DNA of 64,000 nt from Nemertoderma westbladi (GCA_032718475.1 JAUCBJ010007554.1:62001-126000); one strand, 5' to 3'; positions 14,301 through 23,279 are shown, counted from the first letter of the stretch. Notes: generated from the letters alone by a model not told the origin. Numbers and translations: made by a program.

Positions 14301-15093
14301 AATGCGTGCCGGCGTAAACCTAATGCGTGGCAGCGCAAATAATCTGGTATTAACCATTGGAACAAGAACACCCAGCTAACCTCCTTATTTCGGTACAACG
14401 AATTTATAATAAGTTTCATCATTCTATCAACTTCGGCTTGGAACGCGTGTTTCTCAGCTGATTCCCGCATTAGTTTTATCTGGGCGGCGTTCAGTCCGTC
14501 TATCTTTATGGCCTCCTCTTCCCTTCCGACCACCTCGTCGTCGGTTCTCGAACCTTCCGAAGATTTACCGATATCCTCGTCCACCGAGGGGGCCGGAGGG
14601 GGGTCGACTTCATCTTCTTCAGCCGCCAAACCGCAGCCTGAAAATAAAAGGTCATGTTTAGTTGGCGATATATTCTACTCTTCCAGGTACATTCACTGTA
14701 GAGTTGTAGGATGTGGCTGTGGCATTAGTGAAACTGAGGTATCTATGATCGTTGATCATTGTATATATATATGAGAAACTTTCCGGTCACCTAACTGTAT
14801 GGTACTAAATCAAACTGGCGACTACCCAAACATTAAATTCATATGAATCTCTAAGCCTAACACCTAAGGCAATACGGGTTAATACAAATGGGTCGTTTTC
14901 CAGTTTTCTCGCATATAAACAATAAACAAATACATACTGATACTGACATGATATTATGATTTTGATAAATGCGCCATCACATATCAGCATAGTGCTGGTA
15001 CCGAACCGAGTGCACCATACACGTACAATATAAAAAATACTAACTTGCAAATAGAAGTGCTCCAAATATTAATAAATATATATTTCTCGTCAT
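2125..15093 (-). CDS. hsp90b1: Endoplasmin (GRP94, ER-resident HSP90), first seven coding exons; 3' part beyond window
   Basis: ATP-dependent chaperone of the ER lumen that folds secreted and membrane proteins. Coding exons in order: 15093-15045, 14637-14381, 14197-13955, 12100-11904, 10461-10263, 9475-9293 and 2334-2125. All junctions are GT/AG and phases are consistent; together they give 446 codons. The order is signal peptide, N-terminal ATPase domain with [28 protein letters not shown] and [10 protein letters not shown], a highly acidic linker in exons 5-6, then the start of the middle domain ([26 protein letters not shown]-like). The charged linker and the signal peptide separate GRP94 from cytosolic HSP90. 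The family is about 800 residues long, so roughly 55% is present. All catalytic motifs I can see are intact, so the gene looks functional. The introns are heavily colonised by minisatellites. Confidence 0.96.
2335..3047. other. hsp90b1 intron 6, part downstream of the array: no feature seen
   Basis: AT-rich single-copy intronic sequence. The short open frames here show no recognisable protein similarity and no repeat structure. Confidence 0.6.
3048..9060. repeat. 38-bp minisatellite inside hsp90b1 intron 6, ~158 copies (6 kb)
   Basis: Tandem copies of a 38-bp unit, TGATCTGCGAACTACATTGG plus TAACTAACTGATWTCAGT. Two forms are interspersed: GATATC and GATTTC. In the GATATC form the unit contains a perfect 14-nt palindrome, AACTGATATCAGTT. 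Six units (near 3377, 3922, 4772, 5357, 7119 and 7702) carry a 14-nt internal duplication (TCTGCGAACTACAT). Rare point variants include CTGCCAAC, CTGCTAAC and GTAAATAAC. The array ends at 9060, about 230 bp from the donor of exon 6. It accounts for nearly all of the intron length. Confidence 0.97.
9293..9475 (-). CDS. hsp90b1: hsp90b1 coding exon 6 (acidic linker to middle domain)
   Basis: Acceptor TTTTCTAAAG; 61 codons. Starts [12 protein letters not shown], continues through a Lys-rich stretch to [18 protein letters not shown], the canonical start of the HSP90 middle domain, and ends YKTISK. Donor GTTGGT. The next intron (9292-2335) is about 7 kb, almost all of it the 38-bp array. Confidence 0.95.
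9587..10165. repeat. 55-bp minisatellite in hsp90b1 intron 5, derived from a transposon segment
   Basis: About 8.5 copies of a 55-bp unit beginning ACTGTAACCGGCGCTATTGG occupy roughly 9640-10135. The flanks (GGGAAAATCGAC...AGCTG.TTAC on the left; ACTGTAACCTG...CTTTCCC..AATTGA on the right) match both sides of a single-copy 54-bp relative inside the P-like element at about 33105-33245. The intron therefore seems to hold an old transposon fragment whose internal segment has expanded. Variants include ATAACATG for ATAAAATG and GGCACC for GGCCCC. Confidence 0.85.
10263..10461 (-). CDS. hsp90b1: hsp90b1 coding exon 5 (end of ATPase domain and acidic linker)
   Basis: Acceptor TTCTCTTACAG; the first base T completes the split codon AG|T. 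Encodes [12 protein letters not shown], the conserved [16 protein letters not shown], then a run of Glu/Asp/Lys/Val that is the charged linker. Donor GTAAAT. Confidence 0.95.
10738..11903. repeat. ~43-bp minisatellite carrying the exon 4/intron 4 splice junction, ~27 copies
   Basis: Degenerate tandem array of 36-44 bp units within hsp90b1 intron 4, directly abutting the exon 4 donor. On the plus strand the unit is built from ACATACCTTATAGTTAGTTG, TGCCGCGAG, and a spacer GAGGTTAGAGGATC. On the gene strand it reads CTCGCGGCACAAC(TAAC)TATAAG followed by GTATGT: the last 19 nt of exon 4 plus the 5' splice site. Most units have a 4-nt insertion relative to the exon. The unit at about 11491-11515 lacks it and matches the exon end and donor exactly. 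About ten intronic units keep the 13-nt junction CTATAAGGTATGT. Confidence 0.93.
11904..12100 (-). CDS. hsp90b1: hsp90b1 coding exon 4 (ATPase lid and glycine-rich loop)
   Basis: Acceptor TTCCGTTTCAG before 12100. Encodes [17 protein letters not shown] and [15 protein letters not shown], ending in [13 protein letters not shown] plus two bases. Compared with vertebrate GRP94 the join with exon 3 lacks about three residues of the variable loop before LIGQFG; this is either real divergence or an acceptor a few codons off. The exon ends ACTATAAG with donor GTATGT. This junction is the apparent parent of the array in the following intron (see the 10738-11903 entry). Confidence 0.93.
12101..13954. 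other. hsp90b1 intron 3
   Basis: 1.85 kb AT-rich intron between exons 3 and 4. Visible features are a G homopolymer at 12553-12572, a three-fold imperfect repeat of AAAATATCCCG near 12258-12300, and a short cluster around CCGTTATACGG (12975-13010). No ORF here has recognisable homology. Confidence 0.7.
12553..12572 (+). repeat. G homopolymer, 20 nt
   Basis: Uninterrupted run of about 20 G on the plus strand (C on the hsp90b1 sense strand) inside intron 3. It is one of four poly-G tracts of 15 nt or more in this window, all on the plus strand. Exact length is uncertain because sequencers slip on homopolymers. Confidence 0.9.
13955..14197 (-). CDS. hsp90b1: hsp90b1 coding exon 3 (ATP-binding core)
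   Basis: Acceptor TTATTTACAG, donor GTAAGT; 81 codons in phase 0. Contains [18 protein letters not shown] with the catalytic Glu and the Mg/ATP-contacting Asn, the DTGIGM nucleotide-binding loop, and the GTIAKSGT segment. All expected residues are present. Confidence 0.97.
14229..14336. repeat. 21-bp tandem repeat x5 in hsp90b1 intron 2
   Basis: Five copies of a 21-bp unit (GTAAACCTAATGCGTGCCGGC), the last diverged (GTGGCAGC). It occupies over half of the 183-nt intron. The unit is a multiple of three and open on the gene strand, so the exon 2 frame reads through it until TAG at 14227-14225. Confidence 0.92.
14381..14637 (-). CDS. hsp90b1: hsp90b1 coding exon 2 (mature N terminus)
   Basis: Acceptor TTTTATTTTCAG precedes base 14637. 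Encodes the acidic GRP94 N terminus (AAEEDEVD...), the conserved GSRTDDEVV and REEEAI segments, and [20 protein letters not shown], which begins the HSP90 ATPase fold. Donor GTTAGC is weak compared with the other donors of this gene. The following intron is 183 nt, a multiple of three, and stays open until a TAG at 14227-14225. Confidence 0.95.
14638..15044. other. hsp90b1 intron 1
   Basis: 407-nt AT-rich intron between the signal-peptide exon and exon 2. Donor GTTAGT, acceptor TTTTATTTTCAG. No internal feature beyond short AT-rich tracts. Confidence 0.75.
15045..15093 (-). CDS. hsp90b1: hsp90b1 coding exon 1 (signal peptide)
   Basis: Begins at ATG 15093 with [16 protein letters not shown], a short positively charged N terminus followed by a hydrophobic core as expected of an ER signal peptide. 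The donor GTTAGT follows base 15045, leaving one base of a codon that exon 2 completes as AGC (Ser). The start was chosen because the upstream frame has no better ATG and the length suits a signal peptide. A possible acceptor (TTATATTACCAG) lies about 10 nt upstream of the ATG, so a 5'-UTR intron is possible. Confidence 0.85.
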
Positions 15094-17165
15094 TGTTGCC
15101 AGACTGGTAATATAATAAACATGGATGAGTTTAATTTACAAAATATAAATGGGATTAAATAAGTAGTACGTACTGAGCTGACCCCGTTCACCTGAATGCG
15201 GACTGGAGGTAACGGTAGATTAGGCCTAACACTGAAACAAGCATAAAATATGATTATAAAATTACATAAAATTACAATAAAATACAGTACAGTACAGCAG
15301 TACCTACGCAAATGCTACGGTAATAATATGGTCATTTTATGATTTTATTTATTCTATCAAATCAATAGGCTGTCCTGTAGGTAAGATTTATATGTACTGG
15401 CAGCGGCAGCGGCATACCGGTAAGTAATAGGTAGACAAAGACATGCCAAGTTCAGAAGTTCCAAAACAAAATATATATAAATGCTTCAGACAGTTACGCG
15501 TTATTTGTACGCAAAATGGAGAATATGTCATTAAAAAATAATCACATTTAATTCATTTATCTGTTTATTACGGTACCGGTATGTCTTATGAGACTGTACA
15601 GCTGTATGATAGGCCTATTGATATTCAAAAATAGTAATAATTCTTATATAAAACCTGTCTAGGATCAGTTGAATGCAAGAATCTTTTAGACACATTCCAG
15701 CATTCTGATTAAGCTGTCCCCATCTTAGTACAGTCTGACAGTAGTATCGAACCAGGCAGACAGGCCAGGCCCTCCTCGCTCCTCCGATGTCAACTGCAAC
15801 ATGGGCTACCTTAACCCAGTAACCTTACTTCAGTAGGCCTACTTCCTTTAGCTGTTTAGCCGTTAGCGGGTAGCCTACCGTCAGACGTTTATCATACCAC
15901 ATACCGCACCCGAACCGTACCCGTACGTTCATATCGGTACGGTACCGGTCAGCCGGTACCCAAGAAGCCCAACCCACCTGCCACCCCCTGACCCCCACCC
16001 TCTTACTGTCTTATCCATTACTGACAGTGACAGACTGATTGCCTGGCGTTGATTGCCTAAAAACAGAAAAACGTAAGAAACAAGTGGAAACAAAAAACAG
16101 AGAGACCATCGACCATGCACAATGCCATCCATATTGGCAGAAAATAGAAATACTGGAACGGGGATTTCAGGATTTGATTGAACATCTTTACTCACTTTAG
16201 GCTAGGCCTAAAGCTTTACTGCACTGAGCACTGTACACTGTCAGACTGTACAACGATGTACATGATGGCAGGATCAAGGACAGAAGGAGGGTATGGCAGT
16301 ATGGTACCGTACTTTACAGCTTTAGTATCAACGCTACCTGCAGACAGGCTTCCTACTTTGTTTGACTGTTTGGCGAAGATTGTAGCAGTCATTCCCAGCT
16401 GAAATATTATATAGGTACCTAAACTCCAATCTTCGAGATTCGGAAGAGCCTAACGGAAACACGTAGAAACCCACTCAATATCAAATACTGTAACCAATAA
16501 GAATGCACCATTTGGCTTTGTTATTGCATAGTAAGATATGTAGCAACGTGATTGGCTGTACTGCAGTAGGGAGGGTTCATTTAATGGGATTATACTCTAC
16601 TATTGTGAGACATTGAACGAACCCATTGTATTACTTAGAGTACTGTACTCTAAGTACCTGGACGTTCTAATGTATTGACACCTGGCATTTCACACACAGA
16701 TACAGTGATACTGCGCTTCCCAAACCAATCAATGACCGCAATGATAATACAGTAGTAGTTTATTAACAATGTAAAGCATGACGGACACTGTATTAAATGA
16801 CGCAATTTTACAAATGGACATGGGATTTAATTGTTCCATTCCATATGTCAGCGCTTACTACAATATAATGAGGAGTGGAGTGTGGAGTGAGCCATATACA
16901 GTTCTACATGCATGCATTCGTTTGCAATAATGATAAATGGATGAAATGGTCCTAAACATTTTTAATGAATATTTTTAAATAGATCGATAATCTGTTCGAT
17001 TTTATCGATATTTGAACAGATTTCCACAATAATTATCTTGGCAATATTATTTATAGTATAGAGTAAATGAATTACAGTTCTTGACCCACCTGGTTCTTTG
17101 CTGTGAAAAGTTTACCATCCCGGTCAACATATCACATATTGCTTGCAACTGAGTAGAACCCAGGA
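15094..17165. other. Upstream flank of hsp90b1: 5' UTR/promoter region, not resolved
   Basis: Single-copy sequence that should hold the hsp90b1 5' UTR and promoter. Two CCAAT boxes in opposite orientation lie 65 nt apart (about 16493 and 16550). I could not find a canonical ER-stress element (CCAAT-N9-CCACG). A 25-nt near-perfect palindrome lies at 16632-16656. No ORF here is recognisable. Confidence 0.5.
16632..16656. repeat. 25-nt palindrome (12-nt arms, 1-nt centre)
   Basis: TACTTAGAGTAC, one T, then GTACTCTAAGTA: a perfect inverted repeat with no real loop. It lies about 1.5 kb upstream of the hsp90b1 start codon. Function unknown; it could be a short cruciform or a footprint of a transposon end. 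Confidence 0.85.
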
Positions 17166-20084
17166 ACCTATAGCGGTAGCATATTACCAATTAGGGTGTC
17201 GTTTCAACAGTGAGGGCCGAACCCAGGGCATACAATTGTCCCAACAGTTAGGGCCGAACCCAGGGCTAACAAATGTCCTAACCTAATAGTTATGGCCGAA
17301 TCCAGGGCTAAATATTGTCCCAACAGTTAGGGCCGAACACAGGGCTAACAACTGTTCCAACAATGAGGGCCGAACCCAGGGCTAACAATTGTCCCAACAG
17401 TTAGGGCCGAACACAGGACTAACAACCGTTCCAACAGTCAGAACCGAACCCAGGGCTAACAACTGTCCCAACAGTTAGGGCCGAACCCAGGGCTAACAAT
17501 TGTCCCAACAGTTAGGGCCGAACCCAGGGCTAACAAATGTCCTAATAGTTATGGCCGAATCCAGGGCTAACAATTGTTCCAACAGTTAGGGCCGAACCCA
17601 GGGCTAATAATTAAATTGTCTTAATAGTTATGGCCGAACCCCGGGCTAACAACTGTCCCAACAGTTAGGGCCGAACCCAGGGCTAAAAATTGTCCTAATA
17701 GTTATGGCCGAACCCAGGGCTAACAATTATCCCAACAGTTACGGCCGAACCCAGGGATAAAAATTCTCCCAACAGTTAGGGCCGAACCCAGGAGCTAACA
17801 ATTGTCCTAATAGTTATGGCCAAACCCAGGAGCTAACAATTGTCCTAATAGTTATGGCCGAACAAGGAGCTAACAATTGTCCTATTAGTTAGGGCGGAGC
17901 ACAGGAGCTAACAATTGTCCTAGTAGTTATGGCCGAACCCAGGGCTAACAATTGTCCTAATAGTTATGGCCGAACCCAGGGCTAACAATTATTGTCCTAA
18001 CAGATATGGCCGAACCCAGGGCTAACAATTGTCCTAATAATTATGGCAGAACCCAGGAGCTAACAATTGTCCTAATAGTTATGGCCGAACAAGGAGCTAA
18101 CAATTGTCCTATTAGTTAGGGCGGAGCACAGGAGCTAACAATTGTCCTAGTAGTTATGGCCGAACCCAGGGCTAACAATTGTCCTAATAGTTATGGCAGC
18201 CGAACCCAGGGCTAACAATTGTCCTAATAGTTATGGCCGAACCCAGGGCTAACAATTATTGTCCTAACAGATATGGCCGAACCCAGGGCTAACAATTGTC
18301 CTAATAATTATGGCAGAACCCAGGAGCTAACAATTGTCCTAATAGTTATGGCCGAACAAGGAGCTAACAATTGTCCTATTAGTTAGGGCGGAGCACAGGA
18401 GCTAACAATTGTCCTATTAGTTAGGGCGGAGCACAGGAGCTAACAATTGTCCTAGTAGTTATGGCCGAACCCAGGGCTAACAATTGTCCTAATAGTTATG
18501 GCCGAACCCAGGGCTAACAATTATTGTCCTAACAGATATGGCCGAACCCAGGGCTAACAATTGTCCTAATAATTATGGCAGAACCCAGGAGCTAACAATT
18601 GTCCTAATAGTTATGGCCGAACAAGGAGCTAACAATTGTCCTAATAGTTATGGCCGAACAAGGAGCTAACAATTGTCCTATTAGTTAGGGCGGAGCACAG
18701 GAGCTAACAATTGTCCTAGTAGTTATGGCCGAACCCAGGGCTAACAATTGTCCTAATAGTTATGGCAGCCGAACCCAGGGCTAACAATTGTCCTAATAGT
18801 TATGGCCGAACCCTGGAGCTAACAATTGTCCTATTAGTTATGGCCGAACCCAGGGCCAACAATTGTCCTAATAGTTATGGCCAAACCCAGGAGCTAACAA
18901 TTGTCCTAATAGTTATGGCCGAACAAGGAGCTAACAATTGTCCTATTAGTTAGGGCGGAGCACAGGAGCTAACAATTGTCCTAGTAGTTATGGCCGAACC
19001 CAGGGCTAACAATTGTCCTAATAGTTATGGCAGCCGAACCCAGGGCTAACAATTGTCCTAATAGTTATGGCCGAACCCAGGGCTAACAATTATTGTCCTA
19101 ACAGATATGGCCGAACCCAGGGCTAACAATTGTCCTAATATTGATGGCCGAACCCAGGAGCTAACAATTGTCCTAATAGTTAGGGCCGAACCCAGGAGCT
19201 AACAATTGTCCTAATAGTTATGGCCGAACCCTGGAGCTAACAATTGTCCTATTAGTTATGGCCGAACCCAGGGCCAACAATTGTCCTAATAGTTATGGCC
19301 AAACCCAGGAGCTAACAATTGTCCTAATAGTTATGGCCGAACAAGGAGCTAACAATTGTCCTATTAGTTAGGGCGGAGCACAGGAGCTAACAATTGTCCT
19401 AGTAGTTATGGCCGAACCCAGGAGCTAACAATTATTGTCCTAACAGATATGGCCGAACCCAGGTCTAACAATTGTCCTAATATTGATGGCCGAACCCAGG
19501 AGCTAACAATTGTCCTAATAGTTATGGCCGAACCCAGGGCTAACAATTATCCTAATAAATATGGCAGAACCCAGGGCTAACAATTGTCCTAAGAGTTATG
19601 GCAGAACCCAGGGCTAACAATTGTCCTAAGAGTTATGGCAGAACCCAGGGCTAACAATTGTCCTACCTAATAGTTATGGCCGAACCCGGGAGCTAACAAT
19701 TGTCCTAATAGTTATGGCCGAACCCAGGAGCTAACAATTGACCTAATAGTTAATGCCGAACCCAGGAGCTAACAATTGTCCTAATAGTTATGACGGCCGA
19801 ACCCAGGGCTAACAATTGTCCTAATAGTTATGGCCGAACCCAGGGCTAACAATTGTCCTAGTAATGGCAGAACCCAGGGCTAACAATTGTCCTAAGAGTT
19901 ATGGCAGAACCCAGGGCTAACAATTGTCCTACCTAATAGTTATGGCCGAACCCAGGAGCTAACAATTGTCCTAATAGTTATGGCCGAACCCAGGAGCTAA
20001 CAATTGACCTAATAGTTAATGCCGAACCCAGGAGCTAACAATTGACCTAATAGTTAATGCCGAACCCAGGAGCTAACAATTTCC
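17166..20084. repeat. 37-bp minisatellite, ~75 copies, between hsp90b1 and INTS4
   Basis: Tandem copies of a 37-bp unit, GGCCGAACCCAGGGCTAACA plus ATTGTCCTAATAGTTAT. Recurring variants are AGGAGCTAAC (one base longer), GAACAAGGAGC, GGGCGGAGCACAGG, an AATTATTGTCC insertion and GGCAGCCGAAC. The left end (17166-17800) is the most diverged. From about 17850 the variants recur in a fixed order every 250-400 bp, showing larger blocks have been duplicated. The array ends about 150 bp from the INTS4 stop codon. Confidence 0.95.
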
Positions 20085-20236
20085 CCGGGGTGATCGATCT
20101 GATCGAGCGAGCCGGATATCCAACCGAAAAATAAATTATTTCTATAATAATGATATCTTTCTGTCTGAGTTCGCTCGACCTAGTAGTAGTAGTATAATAA
20201 TTATAAATTCCAATTAAATCGATATTATTTTTCCAA
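20085..20236 (-). other. INTS4 proximal 3' UTR
   Basis: 152 nt between the INTS4 stop codon and the 37-bp array. On the minus strand I see no AATAAA signal here, so the transcript may end at a variant signal or run into the minisatellite. AT-rich with a short GATCGATCTGATCGAGCGAG stretch next to the array. Confidence 0.6.
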
Positions 20237-22996
20237 CTATTTAATAGGATGGGGTAACAGCAGTATCTTAACAACATCACACAAAGGTACAGTAACCTCA
20301 GTGCCGAGAATATCTGATGTCGAATAGATTAAGTCGAGATCTATAGAGGAGGAGTCGGTCCAACCTGTGGACGAGATATAAATACTTGTAGACAACGACA
20401 GCTCATTGGTTGTTACCATGGATACATGGGATGGATCTATCTGAAAGTATTGAACATTAGTGTTAGGTAAACGAACTCTAATTCGAACATTAGCGATACT
20501 CGAGTTCAAGTTGTATAAACTCGATATAATGTCGAGTTTCAACGCAGTTCCGGCTGCGAACTTACTGACAACTTCGAGATTCTCGGTGGGTTTATGTAGC
20601 CGAGCCGATCTGCGTCGTATCGATCCGCTGAGTTGGAGATCCAACGCGATCGAGTTGTTCGACTCAAATAAACACTTTACGTACTCGCTGAGTAGAACCG
20701 GTTTGTTGCTGTCCAGTTTCGCTGTAACTAAGGCATTTACCAACTTATCAGAGACCGCGGCTTCGCATAATTTTATCTTCACCATATTGAGTGTCTGAAT
20801 AAAAGAGTGACATACTTTCAGTTTCTTCTGATAATCGTCTGACTCCTGTAACGATGACAACAGATGTAAACACTCGACTCTCAGCTTCAAACACATGAGT
20901 TTTGTTGAATCCTCAGCGTTTAGGTTCACGTAGAGATGTTCCAAGGATTCCAGATTGTCGCGGAGTTTCTGTATCGCGGCGAGAGTGGAGGATGAGAAAC
21001 GGGACGCGTCGCTAGAGGCGTGATGCGAGCGGCTCAGTAGGGCGACGCATTCAACGTAAAGTCGTAGATACTCGGCGTGGGAGGCGAGCGACGGGTAGCA
21101 ACGGGAGACGCACTGGAGATCGCGTTGCACCAGGTTCAATAACTCGGGATTCACAGCCGTCGAAGGGAAGCTGTTCAACTGCTTTATTATAGAGTTAACC
21201 GGCTCTACATCGACGTCCTTCGGGGTCGAACTCGGGCCTTCAACATCGCGTAACTCTACATAGTCGAGTGGGGGTACGAGGGTAGGATGTGAGTCCCGGA
21301 GGTAGTGGTAGTGGCGTAGAGCGGTCCCCGGTATCAGCGGGACCATCTGGGGACAGCCGACCGCCGCGTTGAAAATGAGAACGAGGATCGATATGTACTC
21401 GTCGTTGTCGATGTCGGCCTCGTGGGGGTCGAAGAGCGGGTGGAGGTTGAGGAGCTCGGGGACCATGGAGAGACAGACGTAGGGATGGGATGCGCCCACG
21501 GTGCGGAGACACTCCCAGACGGCGGCGCGGTCCGCGGGGTAGCGCTCCAGGTTGCGCAACAGCGCGTGCAGCAGCGCGGTCAGCGCGGGTTTAGAGTTGA
21601 GCGGTACGACGGCCAGGAGACGACGGATTGACCTACGGATCTCCAGGGAGTGGTCGTCCAGTCCGCCCAACAACGTCTCCAACTGGTCCAGCGAGAGTCT
21701 GGCGACGTCGACGAGCTCCTGTAGAGCCTCGATGGTGGCGAGTCGCACCGATTCGATCTCGTCGTTTATCATGTCGATGAGAAAGTCGTGGATCTTCGGC
21801 GCGAACGCGGGATTGGCTGTCGCTAAGCGACGTAGCGAGTCTACCGCGGCTGAGCGGACCTCCAGGTATTCGTCCTCCAGCCCGTGGATGAAGGCGCCGC
21901 AGCCGCCGGCCTCGATGAGAACCGCGCAGTCGGTGACGTCATCGACCGGAAGGTCGTCACCCCATTTCCGTCCGGTGGCCCATCCGACGCGGCTTTCCGT
22001 CTGCCGACCGCGACGCAACCCCGGTAGGAGTTTCTTGTCGAGCGTTTGTTCCAGGAATGTTTGTCCGACGTTGCCTATCCGACCGAGAAGTGCGACAGCG
22101 TCGCGTCGAACGCAGCGGGCCGTGTCGCTAACCGCGACGCAGAGCCGCGCAAAGGCGGCGTCCGCGCAACGCAGTCGCTCCCCGCTGTCCGGGAGAACCA
22201 CGTCGGACTCCGGGAAACTCTTCCCGATGAGGAACACCAGTCGCTGGGCGTTGAGTCGCACCTCGTCGTCGTCGTCCGAGAGACACGGGGTTGCTAGGGG
22301 ATACAGGGACGCGTCCACAACAACCCCGGTCTCTAGGCAACGGTACAACGCAGCCAGAGCGCCGGCTCGTACGCGAGGGTCCACGTTGCTAAGCAACCCT
22401 ATGAGTAGGTCTCTAGGGAGGAGGAGTAAGGAGCCGGAGTGATCCGGGGACCAGGTTGCTAGGATACCGAGGCAATGTATGCGCAGGTTGTAGTCTGGAG
22501 TTGCGTCTAGGTAATCCGATATTATTCGGCAGAGTTTATCTGCGATGGAGGAACCCTCGCTTACGGAGAGATGGGGGAGGCGCCAGAGAGTCTGGATACA
22601 GTGCAATACCTGGGCTGCAACCGAGGGGTGTAGATCTGGGTTCAGTAGGTCGGATAGCTGTTTGTAAGCGGAGAAGGTAAAGGGATTACTGGAGTGGGGT
22701 AAAACAGACGCGAGGGTAAGTAACAGTCGTTCTCTGTCACATCTGTCGCGATGTTTCTGGAATAAGTTAAGAAGAGTTTGCGAATAAGCATTGGCTCTAC
22801 TGCAGTCAGATACTGCCTCTGTTGGTGTCAGCTGTGTTAGAAGTTTAGTTAAACTCGCGCTATCTTCGCATTCTTCCAAAGACGTTATGTAGGCTGTATT
22901 CGGATCAAGGGGATGAGATAGGCGAAGAGATTTCTCTTTTGGTTGAGACGGAGAAAGTTCGGTTATTGATGTTTCTTGAGGTAAATTTCTCTTCAT
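20237..22996 (-). CDS. ints4: Integrator complex subunit 4, complete, single exon (919 aa)
   Basis: Component of the Integrator cleavage module, where INTS4 scaffolds the INTS9/INTS11 endonuclease that cuts nascent snRNA and other RNA polymerase II transcripts in the nucleus. Recognised from the conserved core: FLEQTLDKKL (residues 314-323), GRKWGDD (342-348), GAFIHGLEDE (367-376), FLIDMINDEIESVRL (405-419), YPADRAAVWECL and the PELLNLHPLFD and LVLIFNAA segments, then a beta-rich C terminus ending in a TVPL..VVKILLLP motif. HEAT-like helical repeats span roughly residues 170-480. Human INTS4 is about 960 aa, so the protein is full length. ATG at 22996 is preceded by TTTGTAG, a plausible acceptor for a 5'-UTR intron. 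The frame is uninterrupted over 2.76 kb, whereas nearby hsp90b1 has an intron every ~200 coding bases. The centre of the gene is strikingly GC-rich. Confidence 0.95.
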   Translation of the reverse strand: MKRNLPQETSITELSPSQPKEKSLRLSHPLDPNTAYITSLEECEDSASLTKLLTQLTPTEAVSDCSRANAYSQTLLNLFQKHRDRCDRERLLLTLASVLPHSSNPFTFSAYKQLSDLLNPDLHPSVAAQVLHCIQTLWRLPHLSVSEGSSIADKLCRIISDYLDATPDYNLRIHCLGILATWSPDHSGSLLLLPRDLLIGLLSNVDPRVRAGALAALYRCLETGVVVDASLYPLATPCLSDDDDEVRLNAQRLVFLIGKSFPESDVVLPDSGERLRCADAAFARLCVAVSDTARCVRRDAVALLGRIGNVGQTFLEQTLDKKLLPGLRRGRQTESRVGWATGRKWGDDLPVDDVTDCAVLIEAGGCGAFIHGLEDEYLEVRSAAVDSLRRLATANPAFAPKIHDFLIDMINDEIESVRLATIEALQELVDVARLSLDQLETLLGGLDDHSLEIRRSIRRLLAVVPLNSKPALTALLHALLRNLERYPADRAAVWECLRTVGASHPYVCLSMVPELLNLHPLFDPHEADIDNDEYISILVLIFNAAVGCPQMVPLIPGTALRHYHYLRDSHPTLVPPLDYVELRDVEGPSSTPKDVDVEPVNSIIKQLNSFPSTAVNPELLNLVQRDLQCVSRCYPSLASHAEYLRLYVECVALLSRSHHASSDASRFSSSTLAAIQKLRDNLESLEHLYVNLNAEDSTKLMCLKLRVECLHLLSSLQESDDYQKKLKVCHSFIQTLNMVKIKLCEAAVSDKLVNALVTAKLDSNKPVLLSEYVKCLFESNNSIALDLQLSGSIRRRSARLHKPTENLEVVSKFAAGTALKLDIISSLYNLNSSIANVRIRVRLPNTNVQYFQIDPSHVSMVTTNELSLSTSIYISSTGWTDSSSIDLDLIYSTSDILGTEVTVPLCDVVKILLLPHPIK

Positions 22997-23279
22997 CTTT
23001 ATTTACTCCTACAAATGAGGAAATGGTAAATGAGTCATAATGAGTGTAAGTAGGCGGTAGCCGGTAGGTAATGGATCAAATACAACTCAAAAAAAACTCG
23101 ACAGCTACCAAGTACCGTCTGACCGTACCAAACCAACTGCCAGACGGCCAATGCCAAACACTAATATAATAAAAGTAAATTTACACCAAGGCGTACTAGA
23201 AGACAGGCCGTGCAGCCGACTGCTAGGCCCTAAAACTTATGCTGTTATGGGCCGACTTTTTTAAACAGGGCACTGCTAC

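Noticed and set aside
21240-22680. Several long plus-strand and alternative-frame ORFs (up to 296 codons)
   Set aside because: They overlap INTS4 and result from its GC-rich, stop-poor coding sequence; no recognisable protein features.
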